NCBI RefSeq assembly: GCF_002237575.1
Contig: NZ_CP022535.1
Coordinates: 1,054,001 to 1,118,000 of the forward strand
DNA: 64,000 nt
From: Spiroplasma corruscae
Lineage (GTDB): Bacteria; Bacillota_I; Bacilli_A; Mycoplasmatales; Mycoplasmataceae
Direction: 5' to 3'
Below the pieces are notes generated by a model that ran no database searches, was not told the DNA's origin, and saw nothing but the letters and a program-made list of their open reading frames with translations. A program made the position numbers and the translations under genes. Numbering within the stretch: position 1 is the first letter of the stretch; every line of letters begins with the position of its first letter. Of the stretch, positions 1-12,614 are shown in pieces.

Positions 1-2540
1 ACACCTAAGTTAAGATTAAACTTTTTATTCACAAACTTAATTAAATCTCGTAAGTCTTTTGTATTTGTATTTAATGAGTCATTAATTTTATTTATTTTAA
101 CTAAAACTTTATTTTTTTCAATCTCTAATAACTCACTATCTTTATTTATTTGTTCTTGGTTTTTATATGTTTCCATATTTGCTTGAAGTCTTATTTTTTC
201 AATTTTAAGTTCATCTATTATATTGTCATATAATGTTATTAATTCCTTAAATACTAAATCATTATTTACTATTTGGAAAAGACCATTTAATCTACTTTCT
301 TCATTTTTAAGCAACTCTACTTCAAATGTTTTCTTATAACTTTGTATTAAGATTTTTGATTGTTTAATACTTTTAAAAAGTTCGCTCTTTTCAAATACTT
401 CTTTATTTATCAAAGTTAAAAGATTGTAGTAGTTATTATCATTAAGACTATAATCAATATCTGTATACTTAAGAATAAAATTTTTAAGTTCTAACTTAAA
501 ATGCTTATCAAAAAATGAAACTAGGTTCTCAGAAAAAGAAACAACACTATCAAAACTTTTTTCCTCTAATGAGTATATTAAGTTCTCAATAGTAAATAAA
601 TCTTCTTTCAGAGTATTGATAAGTTTTTTATAATCAAGAGTCGTTAGGTTAATCTCTTTAATCTTATCATTAATAACACTTAGCTCTTTTTTTAGTTCTC
701 TTATTTCTTTATTGTCTTTATGAAAACTTTTTTCTAAAATTATAAGACTCTCTAATTTTTGTTTTATAAAACTAAACTCTTTAAGAGATGAATTGCTATT
801 ATTTATATCATCAAACATTTTTTTGGCAATTGATCTATAATAGTTATACACAACTCTTTCAGGAGAAAAATTATTAGCAGCTGATGATTTAGTATTTAAT
901 TGATTAACTAATCTAACTCTGTTAATGTTTGGATCGATTGGCAATCTATCTACAACATTTTTAATAGCTTCATGATTTTGACTAGATAATAATATTTTTT
1001 TTTCTTCTTTAGAAAGTTGGTATATAATTTCACAAATAACTTGTGTTTTACCTGTTCCTGGCGGACCTTGTAAAATAAAAACATCTTTTGTATTTACAGC
1101 TTTGCAAACAGCATCTTTTTGTTCTTTATTTAACTTAAAATAGAAATCTTTATCATCAATAACCTCTTCATCACTACTTTCTGATAGTGATATTAACTTT
1201 GTATTAAATAAATAGTTAATTAAATAAGGATTCTTTGTATTACCATCAGATATTCTTTTTAAAACTTGTCTTGATCTTTCAATCAAAACATCATCTCCAA
1301 ATCCTAAATATGATATATATCCTGAGTTCAAATAATCTATATTGTTTTTTATATTAAAAAAATCTAATTCTACTTCTTGACTTAATTCATAACTCATTTT
1401 ATAAACTTTATAATCATCCATTTCTGTAGGATACTTAGAAATGTATTTATTAAATATCAATTCTCCACCAAGAACTATATCTTTATTAAGCTTTCAATAG
1501 TTTTTAAGAGATACTTCTTCTTGGGATATTCCTATCATCAATTGTAGTGGTACAATTCGGTTTTGATCACTTTGATTTATTAAATCAAAATCAAATAACG
1601 TTTCAATATTTTCCAAAAGATTATGTGTATTCAAAATATTTTCATTATAGGATAATGGCAAAACATACAAATCTTGTGTTTTTTTTAATTTATTAATCTT
1701 ATTAATATTATCTGATAATACATCAAAGGTAACAACTTTGGTTTGGTCAAAATTAATATTAAGCGATGATAAAACACTTACTGCTTCTTGTTTTAAAAAT
1801 ATAAAACTTTTTGTCTTATAATTGTTAAGGACAAAGTCTTGCAAATCATTTGTATATAAAATTTTGTCTATTTTAATAACATTATTTGTTACTGCGCCAA
1901 GAAAAGGCAACGAATTTTTTCTCTGAAGTTTTAATAAATCTTCACAAAAATCTAAATAATTTAATCACTTGTATTTCTCTTCTTCAAATGTTGATAAAAG
2001 TTTTCCAATGCTTAGTAATGTACTTGAATTTAATATATTTCTTCTTAATACTTCATCAACTGGCACTTGATTTTTGTGTCTAAGTACAAAAATTGTTGTT
2101 TCATCAATTGTAGTTTCAAATTCTTGTGCTATAGGTTTTAATCTAGTGATAAATATTGAGGCAACAGTTAATGTAGCATCTTTTGGATCTATATTTACAA
2201 AAAACCCTAGATAAGTTCCTTTCTTAAAAAAAGATTGATTATGTGTATCAAGCTCAAGTCTTATTATTCCATCATACGTTTCCTTTAATGAGTCTTTTTT
2301 TGATATAACTCTGGTTTTATTGTCTATTAAACAAATAAAACTTTTTTTTACCAGTGATTGCTTCAAGAAGTTTAAAAACTCATTGTATGTATTTACACCA
2401 CTTATTTCTAACTGTACCACTATGTTATCTAGTCCTAATAAATTATCTTTGAATTTCACATTCTGCATAAATGAGAAATCAAATATTAATTCTTTATTTT
2501 CTTCATTTTTTATTATACTTGGCACATTTGACACATCCAA
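1..2540 (-). CDS. Superfamily 1 DNA/RNA helicase, partial (C-terminus off left edge)
   Basis: In code 4 one frame stays open from a TTG at 2540 to the left edge (at least 846 residues). A Walker A motif GPPGTGKT lies near residue 492, followed by ILLSSQNHEAIKNVVDRLP, which fits the motif Ia region of UPF1/Dna2-like (AAA_11/AAA_12) SF1 helicases. The stretch after it is long, Lys/Glu-rich and probably coiled coil, an insertion common between the helicase motifs of this family. The N-terminal 490 residues are not recognised. The start is uncertain: the only ATG nearby (2544) is in another frame that closes quickly, and no clear Shine-Dalgarno precedes the TTG. Its role (repair, RNA processing or phage defence) cannot be decided without the C-terminus. 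Confidence 0.75.
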
Positions 2541-2551
2541 TCATGTAAAGT

Positions 2552-2570
2552 TATTTTAATTATAACAAAT
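2552..2570 (-). promoter_or_regulatory. Possible promoter of the helicase gene
   Basis: A perfect TATAAT -10 element on the minus strand lies about 20 bases before the TTG start at 2540, just after the leuS terminator. A -35 box is not convincing. If used, the 5' leader would be only about 10 bases, which fits the lack of a visible ribosome binding site. Confidence 0.35.
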
Positions 2571-2608
2571 TAAACTTGATTACAAAGTATTATGACAAGC
2601 ATTTAAAA

Positions 2609-2639
2609 TCAAATAAAAAAGTACTTCTCAGTACTTTTT
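2609..2639 (-). terminator. Rho-independent terminator after leuS
   Basis: A perfect 10-bp stem (AAAAAGTACT / AGTACTTTTT) with a 4-base loop sits directly after the leuS stop codon and is followed on the minus strand by a T-rich tract. Confidence 0.85.
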
Positions 2640-2640
2640 A

Positions 2641-5055
2641 TTATTTAATAACAAAATTAACTATTTTATTTGGTACAACAATCTCTTTTATAATTTCTTT
2701 GCCTTCCAAATAACTTGAAATTAGTTGTTTGGCACTTTCTTTTACTAAATCAGGATTTGTGTCTATTTCTAATTCTATAGTGCCTCTTAATTTTCCATTT
2801 ACTTGAATTGCAATAGTTGCCACATTAACAACTAACTTAGTTTTGTCGAAAACGGGCCATTTAGCATTATAAATACTTGCTTTATTTCCTATTTTTTCTC
2901 ATAATTCTTCAGCTATATGAGGGCAAAACAATGAAAACATTACTAAGAAGTCTTCTATATATTTTCTAAATATTTTTTGTCCCTCTTTATAAACTGCATT
3001 TACAAATACCATTAATTGAGATATAGCAGTATTAAACTTGCAATCTTCAATCATATTTGTCACCTTCATTACAACATCATTAAATACAAAGTCTAAACTT
3101 GAGTTGTTATCATTTACAAGTTCATAATTATCAATCATTCTATACACTCTGTCAATTCATTTTCTTGCTCCATCTAAACCTTTGTAACTTCAAGGTAGAG
3201 ATGCTTCTAGTGGACCCATAAATAGCTCATAAAGTCTTAATGTATCCGCCCCATGCGATTCGATTATTTCATCAGGATTAATTACATTCCCTTTTGATTT
3301 ACTCATTTTTTCACCATTATCTGCTAAAATCATTCCTTGATTTATTAATCTTTGAAATGGTTCAGGCACAGGAACAACTCCAATATCAAATAATACTTGA
3401 TGTCAAAATCTTGCATATAATAAATGAAGCACAGCGTGTTCTTGACCACCAATATATAAATCTACTGGTAATCATTTTTTGAATAAGTTCATTGCTTCTT
3501 CGCTTGTTATATCAATTAAGTTATTAGGTGTCTTAGTAAGTATATAAGCTAAATAATATCAACAAGAACCTGCTCATTGAGGCATAGTATTTGTTTCTCT
3601 TTTCACTTTATTACCTTTGTACATTGTGTTTACCCAACTATCAATGTTAGCAAGAGGAGATTCTCCTGAGTTTGAAGGTTTAATGTAATCAGTCTTAGGT
3701 AATTCTAATGGTAGATCATTTTCATCAATTAATGATATATTACCATCACTAGTAAAAATAATGGGAAATGGCTCTCCATAAAATCTTTGTCGTGAGAATA
3801 ACCAATCTCTTAATTTGTAATTTATTTTATGCTCAGCCTTATTTAATTCAATTAATTTATCTGCAACTATTTTAATGGCTTCAGATTTATTTTTAACACT
3901 AATTAATAATTCAGAATTAATGTATTCACTTTCACCAACAAATGCTTTTGATATATCTTTTGATTTTAATACAAATTTTATAGGTAATTCATACTTTTGT
4001 GCAAACTTTCAATCCCTACCATCGTGAGCAGGAACAGCCATAACTGCACCAGTACCATAATCATTTAAAACATAATCAGATATTCAAACAGGAATTTTTT
4101 CATTGGTTATTGGATTTAATACATAAGAACCAGTAAATAAACCAGACTTTTCTTTTGAATCGTCTTGTCTATCAATATCAGTTTTCTTACTTGCTTCTTG
4201 TATATAATTCTCAATACTATTTTTATATTCGTCTTTTGCTAGTTTAAATACAAGTTTATTTTCTGGTGCCAATACTAGGTAAGTAACTCCATAAATAGTA
4301 TCTGGTCTTGTTGTAAATACAGGTATCTCTAATTCTTTATCTAAAACATCAAACTTAATTATTAGACCTTCTGATTTTCCAATTCAGTTTTTTTGTAATT
4401 CCTTAACTGAGTTTGGTCAATCTAGTCCTTCTAGTCCTTCTAATAATCTATCTGCATAATGAGTTATTTTAAGCACTCACTGCTTCATCGGTTTTTTTAC
4501 AACTTCAAATCCACCAATATCTGATACCATTTTACCATCAACATTTATTACTTCTTCATTTGCTAATACAGTTCCTAAACCTTCACATCAATTTACATTT
4601 GCTTCACGCACTTCTGCTAAGTTTTTTTTATACAACTGTTGGAATATTCATTGTGTAATTTTATAATAGTTAGGATTACTTGTGTTCACTTCTTTATTAT
4701 AATCAAAGCTAAAACCTAGTTTTTTTAATTGTTCTCTAAATACTATTATATTTTTTTCAGTAAACTCCCTTGGGTCATTTCCAGTTTTTAAAGCGTATTG
4801 CTCAGCTGGCAGACCAAATGCATCTCAACCTATTGGGTGTAAAACATCATAACCTTGTGCTTTTCTCATCCTTGCAAAAACATCTGTAGCTGTATATCCT
4901 TTTGGGTGTCCTACATGTAAACCAGCCCCGCTAGGATAAGGAAACATATCTAAAATATAAGCTTTTTTTTCATTTACATCGGTAGTTTTAAAAGTATTTT
5001 TTTCGTCTCAGAATTTTTGTCATTTCTTTTCAATTAATTTATGTGAGTATTCCAT
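2641..5055 (-). CDS. leuS: Leucyl-tRNA synthetase
   Basis: Charges tRNA-Leu with leucine in the cytosol. The 804-residue product has the class I signatures: HVGH (HIGH motif) at residues 47-50 in the context [16 protein letters not shown], and KMSKS near 583-587 followed by KGNV. The large insertion between the two halves of the Rossmann fold includes [18 protein letters not shown], the editing (CP1) domain. The length matches bacterial LeuS. The frame contains many TGA codons at Trp positions (for example KKWQKFWDEK at the N-terminus). The start ATG at 5055 follows an AGAAAGG-type ribosome binding site. It is a single-gene transcription unit with its own extended -10 promoter and terminator. 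Confidence 0.98.
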
Positions 5056-5095
5056 TTTTACCTTTCTAATTTAGAATATAAAATATTATATTTCT

Positions 5096-5103
5096 ATTAT
5101 ACA
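5096..5103 (-). promoter_or_regulatory. Extended -10 promoter element of leuS
   Basis: TGTATAAT on the minus strand about 40 bases before the leuS ATG. Mollicute promoters usually have a strong -10 and a weak -35, as here. Confidence 0.5.
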
Positions 5104-5145
5104 TTCTTTAAATAAATTATCTTTCATATTATAATCGTAATTTAT

Positions 5146-5173
5146 AAAAGAAAAACTAGTTATACACTAGTTT
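5146..5173 (-). terminator. Rho-independent terminator after mgtA
   Basis: An 8-bp stem AAACTAGT / ACTAGTTT with a 5-base loop begins five bases after the mgtA stop codon and is followed on the minus strand by TTCTTTT. Confidence 0.7.
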
Positions 5174-5177
5174 GAAT

Positions 5178-7868
5178 TTATAATCATTCTTTGAACAACT
5201 TTATGTAACCTATTTTTACAGTCTGAGCCATACAAATGTATAGTAATACAAAACCAATTCCAATTGGCATAAACTCAAGTGGTGGCGTAGCCATTTTAAC
5301 TGTTGCATTAATTGGTGTGTATGGAATAATTATTGCCATTGAACACACAAATAATGTTGAAACATTAACTTGCCACGCTGCTCTTGATTGTATAAATGGT
5401 ATTTTTTCAGTTCTATACATTTGCATTACAGCTGTTTGGGTCATTAAACCAACAAGAAATCAACTCGCGTTAAACATTTCTTTTGAGTTTTCGAAAAGAA
5501 GATTATCCGAATTTGAAATACCGGGAATTACTCCAACTTTTGATTGGAATGCATACAATAAAACAATAAATGTTGATATATCAAATATTGAGCTTACTGG
5601 TCCATTAATTAAAGCAAACCATATCATATTTTTGGTTGTAAATGGCCTTGGTTTTTCTAAAAACTTCTTATCAACTTTATCGAATATGAAAGCAAACATT
5701 ACAATATCATAAAGAAGATTTTGTAATAATAAATGCAATGGTTGCATTGGTTCAACAGTAGTTAAAAATAACGCAACCAAGACACTTAATACGTTACCAA
5801 AGTTAGAAGCTATCGTTACTTTTATATATTTTAGAATATTTGCTAAACTATATCTTCCTTCCGTAACAGCTGAGTCAATTGCCATTAACGACTCACCCAT
5901 TATGATCATATCAGCGGCTTCTTGTGCAATATTCGATGCATCACTAAATGATATCGCTATATCTGATTCTCTAAGTACTGGAGCATCATTAATTCCATCA
6001 CCCATAAAACCAACAACATGACCTTGTTTTTTTAAAGTTTCAATAATAGTTGTTTTATGAAGCGGACTTAATTTTACAAATACATTAGCTTCTTTTACTG
6101 CCTTGTGTAAGTTCTCTTCACTCATCTCTTCAATTTGTTTACCGGTATATAGTTTTGTAATACTAAAATCAACGTTTTTACAAATTGATCTTGTTATAAC
6201 TTCGCTATCTCCGGTTAAGACTTTGGTTGTTATTCCTTTAATTTCTAATTTTTTTATAATTTCTTTTGATGTTTTCTTTGGTTCATCATAGAAAGTAGCA
6301 TAACCATAAAATACTAAGTCATCTTCAATGTCTTCGTCTTCTAAAACGTTATGCGCAATTCCAATAACTCTAAATCCATCAGAGTTTAATTCATGACTTT
6401 TTGAGATGATTTTCTCTTTGTGTTCTTTTGTTATTTCCTTAATTTCTCCATTTATTGAAATTCTGTTACAAACTTTTAAGATTTCTTCAACTGCACCCTT
6501 AGTAAAGATTTCTTTTTGTTCATCTTTTGTTAAAATTACAGATAATATTTTTCTTTTAAAATCAAAAGGAACTTCTCATTCTTTTTGATAACCATCCAGA
6601 GACGGTTTTTTAATCTTTTTACTTAATAATACTGCTTGATCAATCGGGTTTTGAAACCCAGATTGAAAATAACTATTTAAATATAAGATTTTTTCTATAT
6701 TTTCCTCAGATTTTTGATTTGTAAATGTCAAAGTTTTGTCGAGTGATATCTCACCACTTGTAATTGTTCCTGTTTTATCAGTACAAAGTATATCAATTGC
6801 ACCAATATTTTGAACTGCATTTAAATTTTTTACAATTACATTATTTTTTTTAATTTTAGAATAGCCTCTTGAAAGGTTAGAGGTTACTATTATTGGGAGC
6901 ATCTCAGGGGTTAACCCAACTGCTACTGCTACTGCAAATAATGTTGCATTAAATCATTTATTATCAATTTCACCTGGTCTTAGTGCGTAAACCGCAAAGA
7001 CAATTGGAGTTACTGCTAGCATAAATGCTATTAAAAATAGAATTACTTTTTTAATACCTTTTTCAAATGAGCTTTTTGGTCTTTTTTCTTTAACTTTTTT
7101 ATCAATTAATGAGAAGTATGTATTCTCACCTGTTGCAACAACTATTCCTAATCCACTACCAGAAACCACCTCTGTACCAGTATAACAAATATTTTCGTAC
7201 TCCAAATAGTCGTTTTTCTCTAGTGAATGCTTATCTTTTTTTTGAACAGGGAATGATTCACCTGTCAACGAAGATTGGTTTAAGTATAGATTATTTGATC
7301 AAACAATTCTTGTATCAGCAGGAACAAGGTCTCCATTTGAAAAGTATACTAAATCTCCATAAACTATTTCATCGTTTTCTACGAGTTCTGCTTCTTTGAT
7401 TAGTTTGATAGAGTTTGCATTATCTATTGATTTAAAGTTAAAATTTACTCCTCTAATAATTTTTGATTGTTGTCTACTTTCTATTAGCATTTTTTTTATG
7501 ACTAAGTGTGATCTAATCTCTTGTACAAAATATATAGTACCACTTAGTAAAATCATAAATAAAACTAGTAACGCTCCAATTAAATCAAAGCGATCACCAT
7601 CTTCACTTAAATATGAGTAGAAACTAAATGCATCAATTATTATTAGAATAATATTAAATGGACTTAAAAATGATTTAGTAAAAGTTAAGAATACGTTTAA
7701 TCTTTTTTCTTTAAGTTTGTTTGAACCGTATTTTAATCTATTTTCTTCTACTTTATCATCAGTTAATCCAAACTGAGTTGAGTCAATTTTTTTAAGTAAT
7801 TCTAAATGATCTAATTTAACATAATTTGAGAGAGTTTGTTCTTTTTTTACTTTTTTTATTATTTTCAT
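5178..7868 (-). CDS. mgtA: Magnesium-transporting P-type ATPase
   Basis: P-type (P3B) ATPase driving Mg2+ uptake across the cell membrane. The 896-residue length equals that of enteric MgtA. The phosphorylation motif CTDKTGTIT has its Asp near residue 364, preceded by the MgtA-typical GLTPEMLPIIVTS and IVKNLNAVQNIGAIDIL. The actuator motif LTGESFP and the hinge GFMGDGINDAP are present, as are hydrophobic segments before and after the cytoplasmic loop. The start ATG follows a GGAGAG ribosome binding site. Reading TGA as Trp joins five apparent fragments and adds WL at the C-terminus. A possible leader peptide gene lies 17 bases upstream. Family membership is firm; Mg2+ specificity rests on similarity to MgtA/MgtB. 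Confidence 0.93.
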
Positions 7869-7885
7869 AATCTCTCCAATCTATA

Positions 7886-7975
7886 TTAAATTTTCAATTG
7901 ATTATTTTTATAGGTTAAATAACCAAAAATATTCCTACTGGAATGTAAATCAGAATTATCGAGCGGAACTATCAT
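7886..7975 (-). CDS. Possible 29-aa leader peptide upstream of mgtA
   Basis: A 29-codon reading frame starting MIVPLDNSDLHSS and ending NNQLKI opens with ATG preceded by a good ribosome binding site (AAGAGGTG, 7-base spacing) and ends 17 bases before the mgtA start. It lies between a TATAAT promoter element and mgtA, so it would be translated from the same mRNA. Two short hairpins sit inside its second half (ATTCC/GGAAT and GGTTA/TAACC). Position and size recall the mgtL leader peptide that couples translation to mgtA expression in enterics; the sequence itself is not similar as far as I can judge, and a regulatory role is inference. Confidence 0.5.
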   Translation of the reverse strand: MIVPLDNSDLHSSRNIFGYLTYKNNQLKI

Positions 7976-8001
7976 TGATTATCACCTCTTTACCAAGTTA
8001 G

Positions 8002-8007
8002 ATTATA
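8002..8007 (-). promoter_or_regulatory. -10 element of the leader peptide-mgtA unit
   Basis: TATAAT on the minus strand about 27 bases before the leader peptide ATG, downstream of the terminator that ends the preceding unit. No convincing -35. Confidence 0.45.
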
Positions 8008-8049
8008 TAATATAACACCTAGAAATAAAACATTTTTTATAATAGATAC

Positions 8050-8084
8050 AAAAAAACTTTTAAAAAATGTTTTATTTTTTAAAA
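8050..8084 (-). terminator. Strong rho-independent terminator after the surface-protein gene
   Basis: A perfect 12-bp stem (CTTTTAAAAAAT / ATTTTTTAAAAG, 4-base loop) overlaps the stop codon of the upstream gene and is followed on the minus strand by seven T. This is the first terminator met downstream of purE on this strand, so it may end the whole purine transcript. Confidence 0.85.
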
Positions 8085-9769
8085 GCTGTTTTATCTCTGT
8101 TTTTATATCTTTTAACAAAGTAAGGAACTGAAATAGCTAATATTATGATTATAAAAACTATTGATAAAAATGTTATAAATAAGTATATTGCCAATAAAAT
8201 ATTTTTTGTCACTGACTGAGCAACTTCACCAGAATGTTCATTCCATCCAATAATCTTACCTTTATAAAGTACGGAATTATTCATTTTAAAAGAAGTTTCT
8301 GGGTATGATTGAATTAAATAGTTCGCTCCTTCTTTGGTTCTTCCTAAATATGAATCAAGTACTTTCCCGAACTCTTTATTAAAATTAACATAAGGACTTG
8401 GATTACTTTCTTTTCCTATTTTATAATTTGTTGAGTATGCTTCTGCATTATTACTATCAATATAATTTATTGCAAAAATTAAGTAACAATAACCAGCTGA
8501 TTCATAAATTCCATTAAATCTACTTTTAATAAAAGAATAACCTGTATAAGATTCAACATCACTTTCTTGCTCACCACTTAATAATAATTTTTCATCTGGT
8601 GTAAATATCATCCCAATAATAGCATATGAAAAATCATCTATATTATTACTAAGGAATGTAAGTTTATAACATATATTAAAAATATTTAGAATGGTATTTT
8701 TTAAATTTTCTAACCTTTCCTCTGATCATTTATATACTTTCGCTAATTCCTTCATTACAATACTCAAAGTAATATTAGCTCCGGGATTCTTTCTCCTATT
8801 ATGGGTTATATCTGAATAATATTTATCTAATTCATCAAAATTTTTAAACTTTATATTCTGTGATAAGAAAATTTGAAATTTACTTATGGATTCATCTGAT
8901 GCTTTTATATAATTAGAATTATTTCATGTTTTTAATTTTTCATACTTTACTAAACAATCATCCATTTTTCCATTGCAATAATTTGAAATAACTATTTTAT
9001 CAGCAAGACTTTTCATGCTAGTAATCTTATTATTTATCCTTAAATCACCATTACTTAAGGCAAACTTGTATGAGCTAATCAATAAGTTTTGTGCATAAGG
9101 AAGATAACTTGAATCACTATTTGCAATTCCAAAATTCTCACTATCATAAAATAAATCTCTTGAAGTTAATAAATTTTGATTTTCTAAAGAATTAAATGTA
9201 AATGAATATATAAGGCACTTTGAATTAGAATCAAAGTCACGATCAATTATTTCTTTAGTCTTATCAAAACTATCTTGACCTGCTAATTTTATTTTTAAAT
9301 TAGTATATAAATTAGTGAAGAAATAATTTAAAAGTTCTCAAGTTAAGTTTTCTTTAACTGTCTTATAGTTAAGTCATTTGCTAAATGCCTGTGAGAAAAA
9401 ATCTTGGTACGAAGTCATTCCATTTAATGATACCAATATTGTATTTGAAGATAAACTCATCAAATAATATAACTCTTGTTCTGAAGTAAGATTTAAACTT
9501 TTTTTTAAAGTACCTGTATATTCATCAAATGTTGTATGTTTATACAAAAAATATTGTAATGCTTTTCCAGCTCATAAAAAATCATTTGATAAAATAGTTG
9601 TTTTTTTGGAACTTCTATTTTCCTTTAAATTAGATGTTATGGTATCAGGAAAATTATTAACAAAGTTTTTGTTTTCGGAGTTTATTGAGTATGAAGCATT
9701 CAAAAAAGTTGTAAATACTAATGTATTAAATCCAAATAATATTGTAATTTTTTTAAATATATTCTTCAT
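8072..9769 (-). CDS. Uncharacterised exported membrane-anchored protein
   Basis: A 565-residue protein not recognised as any family. It begins MKNIFKKITILFGFN, a basic then hydrophobic signal peptide ending near residue 25, without a lipobox Cys. The C-terminus has one clear membrane helix (roughly residues 515-550) followed by a short basic tail KRYKNRDKTAFKK. The bulk would therefore lie outside the cell, anchored at the C-terminus. It is rich in Asn, Ser, Asp and Tyr. The ATG at 9769 is chosen over 9787 because AAAGAGG lies just before it. It follows purD by 39 bases with no terminator between, and ends at a strong one, so it may be transcribed with the purine operon. Function unknown. Confidence 0.8.
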
Positions 9770-9808
9770 TTTTGCCTCTTTAACCATTTTTATTTTACTT
9801 CATTTTAG

Positions 9809-11071
9809 TTATTTTCCGATATCTCTTCTATAATAAAAACTTCTAAAATCAAGTTTGTCAATACTCTTATATAAATTATCTATACATGTTTTTTTATTTT
9901 CATGACTTTCTAAAATAAAAACTAACCTTCCACCATTACTTTGGAATTCTTTTTTCTCATGATTATATTTTGTACCCATATGGTAAACATTTTCTATATT
10001 ATAAATCAACTTATTAGTAAATGGTACACCTTTTTCAAAGTTTTTTGGGTAACCTTTACTTGCTATTGTTACTCCAATGAAATACTTTTTATGTCATTCT
10101 AAAGTAGGTTCCTCCTTATTTAAAATTTTTAGTATAACCTCAATAATATCGTTTTTCATCGCAGGCATAAGAACTTCTGTTTCTGGGTCACCAAAACGGC
10201 TATTAAATTCAATTACCTTTATTTCATTATTTCTAGTTAATATTAACCCAGCGTATAATACACCTTTATATATTATCCCTTCATTTTTAAGGGCTTTAAT
10301 AGTTTTACTTATAATATTTTTATTACTTATTGATAAAATTTTTTGGTTGATATATTCGACAGGTGTATAACAACCCATACCGCCTGTATTATCTCCTAAA
10401 TCATTATCAAATATTTTTTTATAATCCTTAGCTGGTTGTAGGGAAACATAAACATCTTCGTTAACAAGAGCTAATAAACTAAACTCTCTTCCATCTAAAA
10501 ACTCTTCAATAACTACACCGCATTTTTTATTATTAAAGATATTTTTATCAAATATGTCTTTAATAATTTCTTCTCCTTCACTTTGTGTTTTTACAATAAA
10601 CACTCCCTTACCACTAGCCAAACCATCATTCTTTATTACAATTGGGTATATATTTAAACTCTTAATATAATCAAGAGCATCTTCTTTTTTTCTTGTAGCA
10701 AAATAATCAGCTGTTGGGATGTTATACTTTTTAAACAGATTTTTTGCAAATATTTTTGAAGATTCTATTTTGGAAGCTTTCATTGTAGGTCCAAATATTT
10801 TTAAATTATTTTTTTCAAATAAGTCTACAACTCCATTTGATAGAAACAATTCATCACCAACAATTGTAAGCCCAATATTTTGGGTTTTAGCAAAGGTTAA
10901 GATTTTTTCATTATCTAAGTAATCAAAATCTTCATAAACATTGGCACAATCACTAATTCCATAATTTCCAGGTATTACAAATATATCATTACAAAGCTGA
11001 GACGTTCTACACTTTCTAGCAAGAGCATGCTCTCTTCCACCTTTTCCAAGAATTAATATATTTATCTTCAT
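9809..11071 (-). CDS. purD: Phosphoribosylamine-glycine ligase (GAR synthetase)
   Basis: Second step of purine synthesis: joins glycine to phosphoribosylamine using ATP. The N-terminus MKINILILGKGGREHALARK is the diagnostic PurD start; the ATP-grasp region shows KNDGLASGKGVFI and the C-terminal EFNSRFGDPETEVLMP. The 420-residue length is normal. One TGA (Trp) near the C-terminus would truncate it at residue 325 under the standard code. Last biosynthetic gene of the operon, one base after the purH stop. Confidence 0.97.
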
Positions 11072-11072
11072 A

Positions 11073-12614
11073 CTAATGTTTAAAGTGTCTGATATTAGTA
11101 AATATCATCGCTATTCCTTTCTTATTAGCTAAATCAATTGACTCCTTGTCTTTAATTGAACCACCTGGTTGAATTATTATTTTTACATTATATCTTGATG
11201 CTAGTTCAACAACATCATTAAAAGGCAAGAAAGCATCACTTGATAATATTGAACCATCCGCTTTTTTTCCAGCATGTTCTAAAGCTATTTTAGCTGACCC
11301 TATTCTATTCATCTGACCAGGTCCAATTCCAATGGTTTGATAGTTTTTTGTTAAAGCTATCCCGTTTGATTTAACATGTTTTACTATTATGTATGCAAAT
11401 CATGCTTCCTCTAACTCTAAATCTGATAGTTTATTTTTAGTAACAACTTTTCAATCTTTTATATTATGTTTATATGAATCTTTATTTTGTATTAGAAGAC
11501 CTTGATCCACTGAATGATATTCAAATTTGTTAATTTTTAGATTATCTGTTTTAAAATCAAGTTTTACTAATCTCAGATTTTTCTTTTGGGATAGTAACTC
11601 AAGAGCATCTTCATCGAAATCCTGAGCAATTATTATTTCTAAAAAAATGTCTTTCATAATTTTTGCTACATCTTTATTAATAACTTGATTAGTAGCCACT
11701 ATTCCTCCAAATATTGATTTAGAGTCACTGTCCAAAACCTTTAGTCATAAATCCTTGACATTTCCTTTGATCGCTACTCCACATGGATTTAGATGTTTTA
11801 TACCTACCATACAATTATAATTATTTAAGTCCTTGACTATTCCAATAGCGGCATTAGCATCTAAGATATTATTATATGAAAGTTGTTTGCCATTAAGTAG
11901 TGTACCATTATTTATTGATATTTCCTTATGAAATATATCTGTATACCAATACGCTTTTTGATGTGGATTTTCACCATATCTTAGCTCTTCTTTTTTTAAT
12001 ACAGAAATAGTAAGTACCTCTGGCATATAATTATTATCCAACTTGGTAAGCATATAATTATTTATCAGTGAATCATAACTAGAAGTATGAGCAAATGCTT
12101 TTTGAGATAAAGTTAATTTAAATCTATTATCTACTTGATTAGACTTTAGTTTTTCAATAACAAGCATATAATCATTAATATCACATATAGTTAAAACATC
12201 TTTATAGTTTTTTGCTGCGGCCCTTAATAAACTTACACCACCAATATCAATATTCTCTACAATATCTTCATGTAAACTACTATCATTTTGTATTGTTTTT
12301 AGAAATGGATATAGGTCAATAGCAACTATGTCAATAGATTTTATATTATGTTCCTTAATTTGATTAGAATGAGACTTGTTGCTTCTAATAGATAATATTC
12401 CACCATATATTAGAGGATGTAAAGTTTTTACTCTACCATCTAATATTTCCGGAAAACCAGTTATACTTTCAACCATTACTGCTTCAATCTTGTTTTCTAC
12501 CAAATATTTATAAGTACCTCCAGTGCTAATTATTTTATAATCTAAACTTGTAAGTTCTCTCGCAAATTCGATTAAATTTGTTTTATCAGACACTGATATT
12601 AGCGCATACTTCAT
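11073..12614 (-). CDS. purH: Bifunctional AICAR formyltransferase / IMP cyclohydrolase
   Basis: Catalyses the last two steps to IMP. The 513-residue protein has the N-terminal cyclohydrolase (MGS-like) domain, starting [18 protein letters not shown] with [22 protein letters not shown] and VAIDLYPF, and the transformylase domain with [31 protein letters not shown] and SSDAFLPF. All typical motifs are present and the length is normal. Three TGA-Trp codons interrupt it under the standard code. Its ATG overlaps the purN stop by one base (TAATG), implying translational coupling. Confidence 0.97.

Noticed and set aside
5236-5712. Plus-strand 158-codon frame opposite mgtA
   Set aside because: Antisense to membrane segments of MgtA, so its hydrophobic composition is a by-product; no start signals.
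7869-8010. M-box (Mg2+) riboswitch in the mgtA leader
   Set aside because: The leader is too short and lacks the conserved M-box helices and loops; a small reading frame explains it better.
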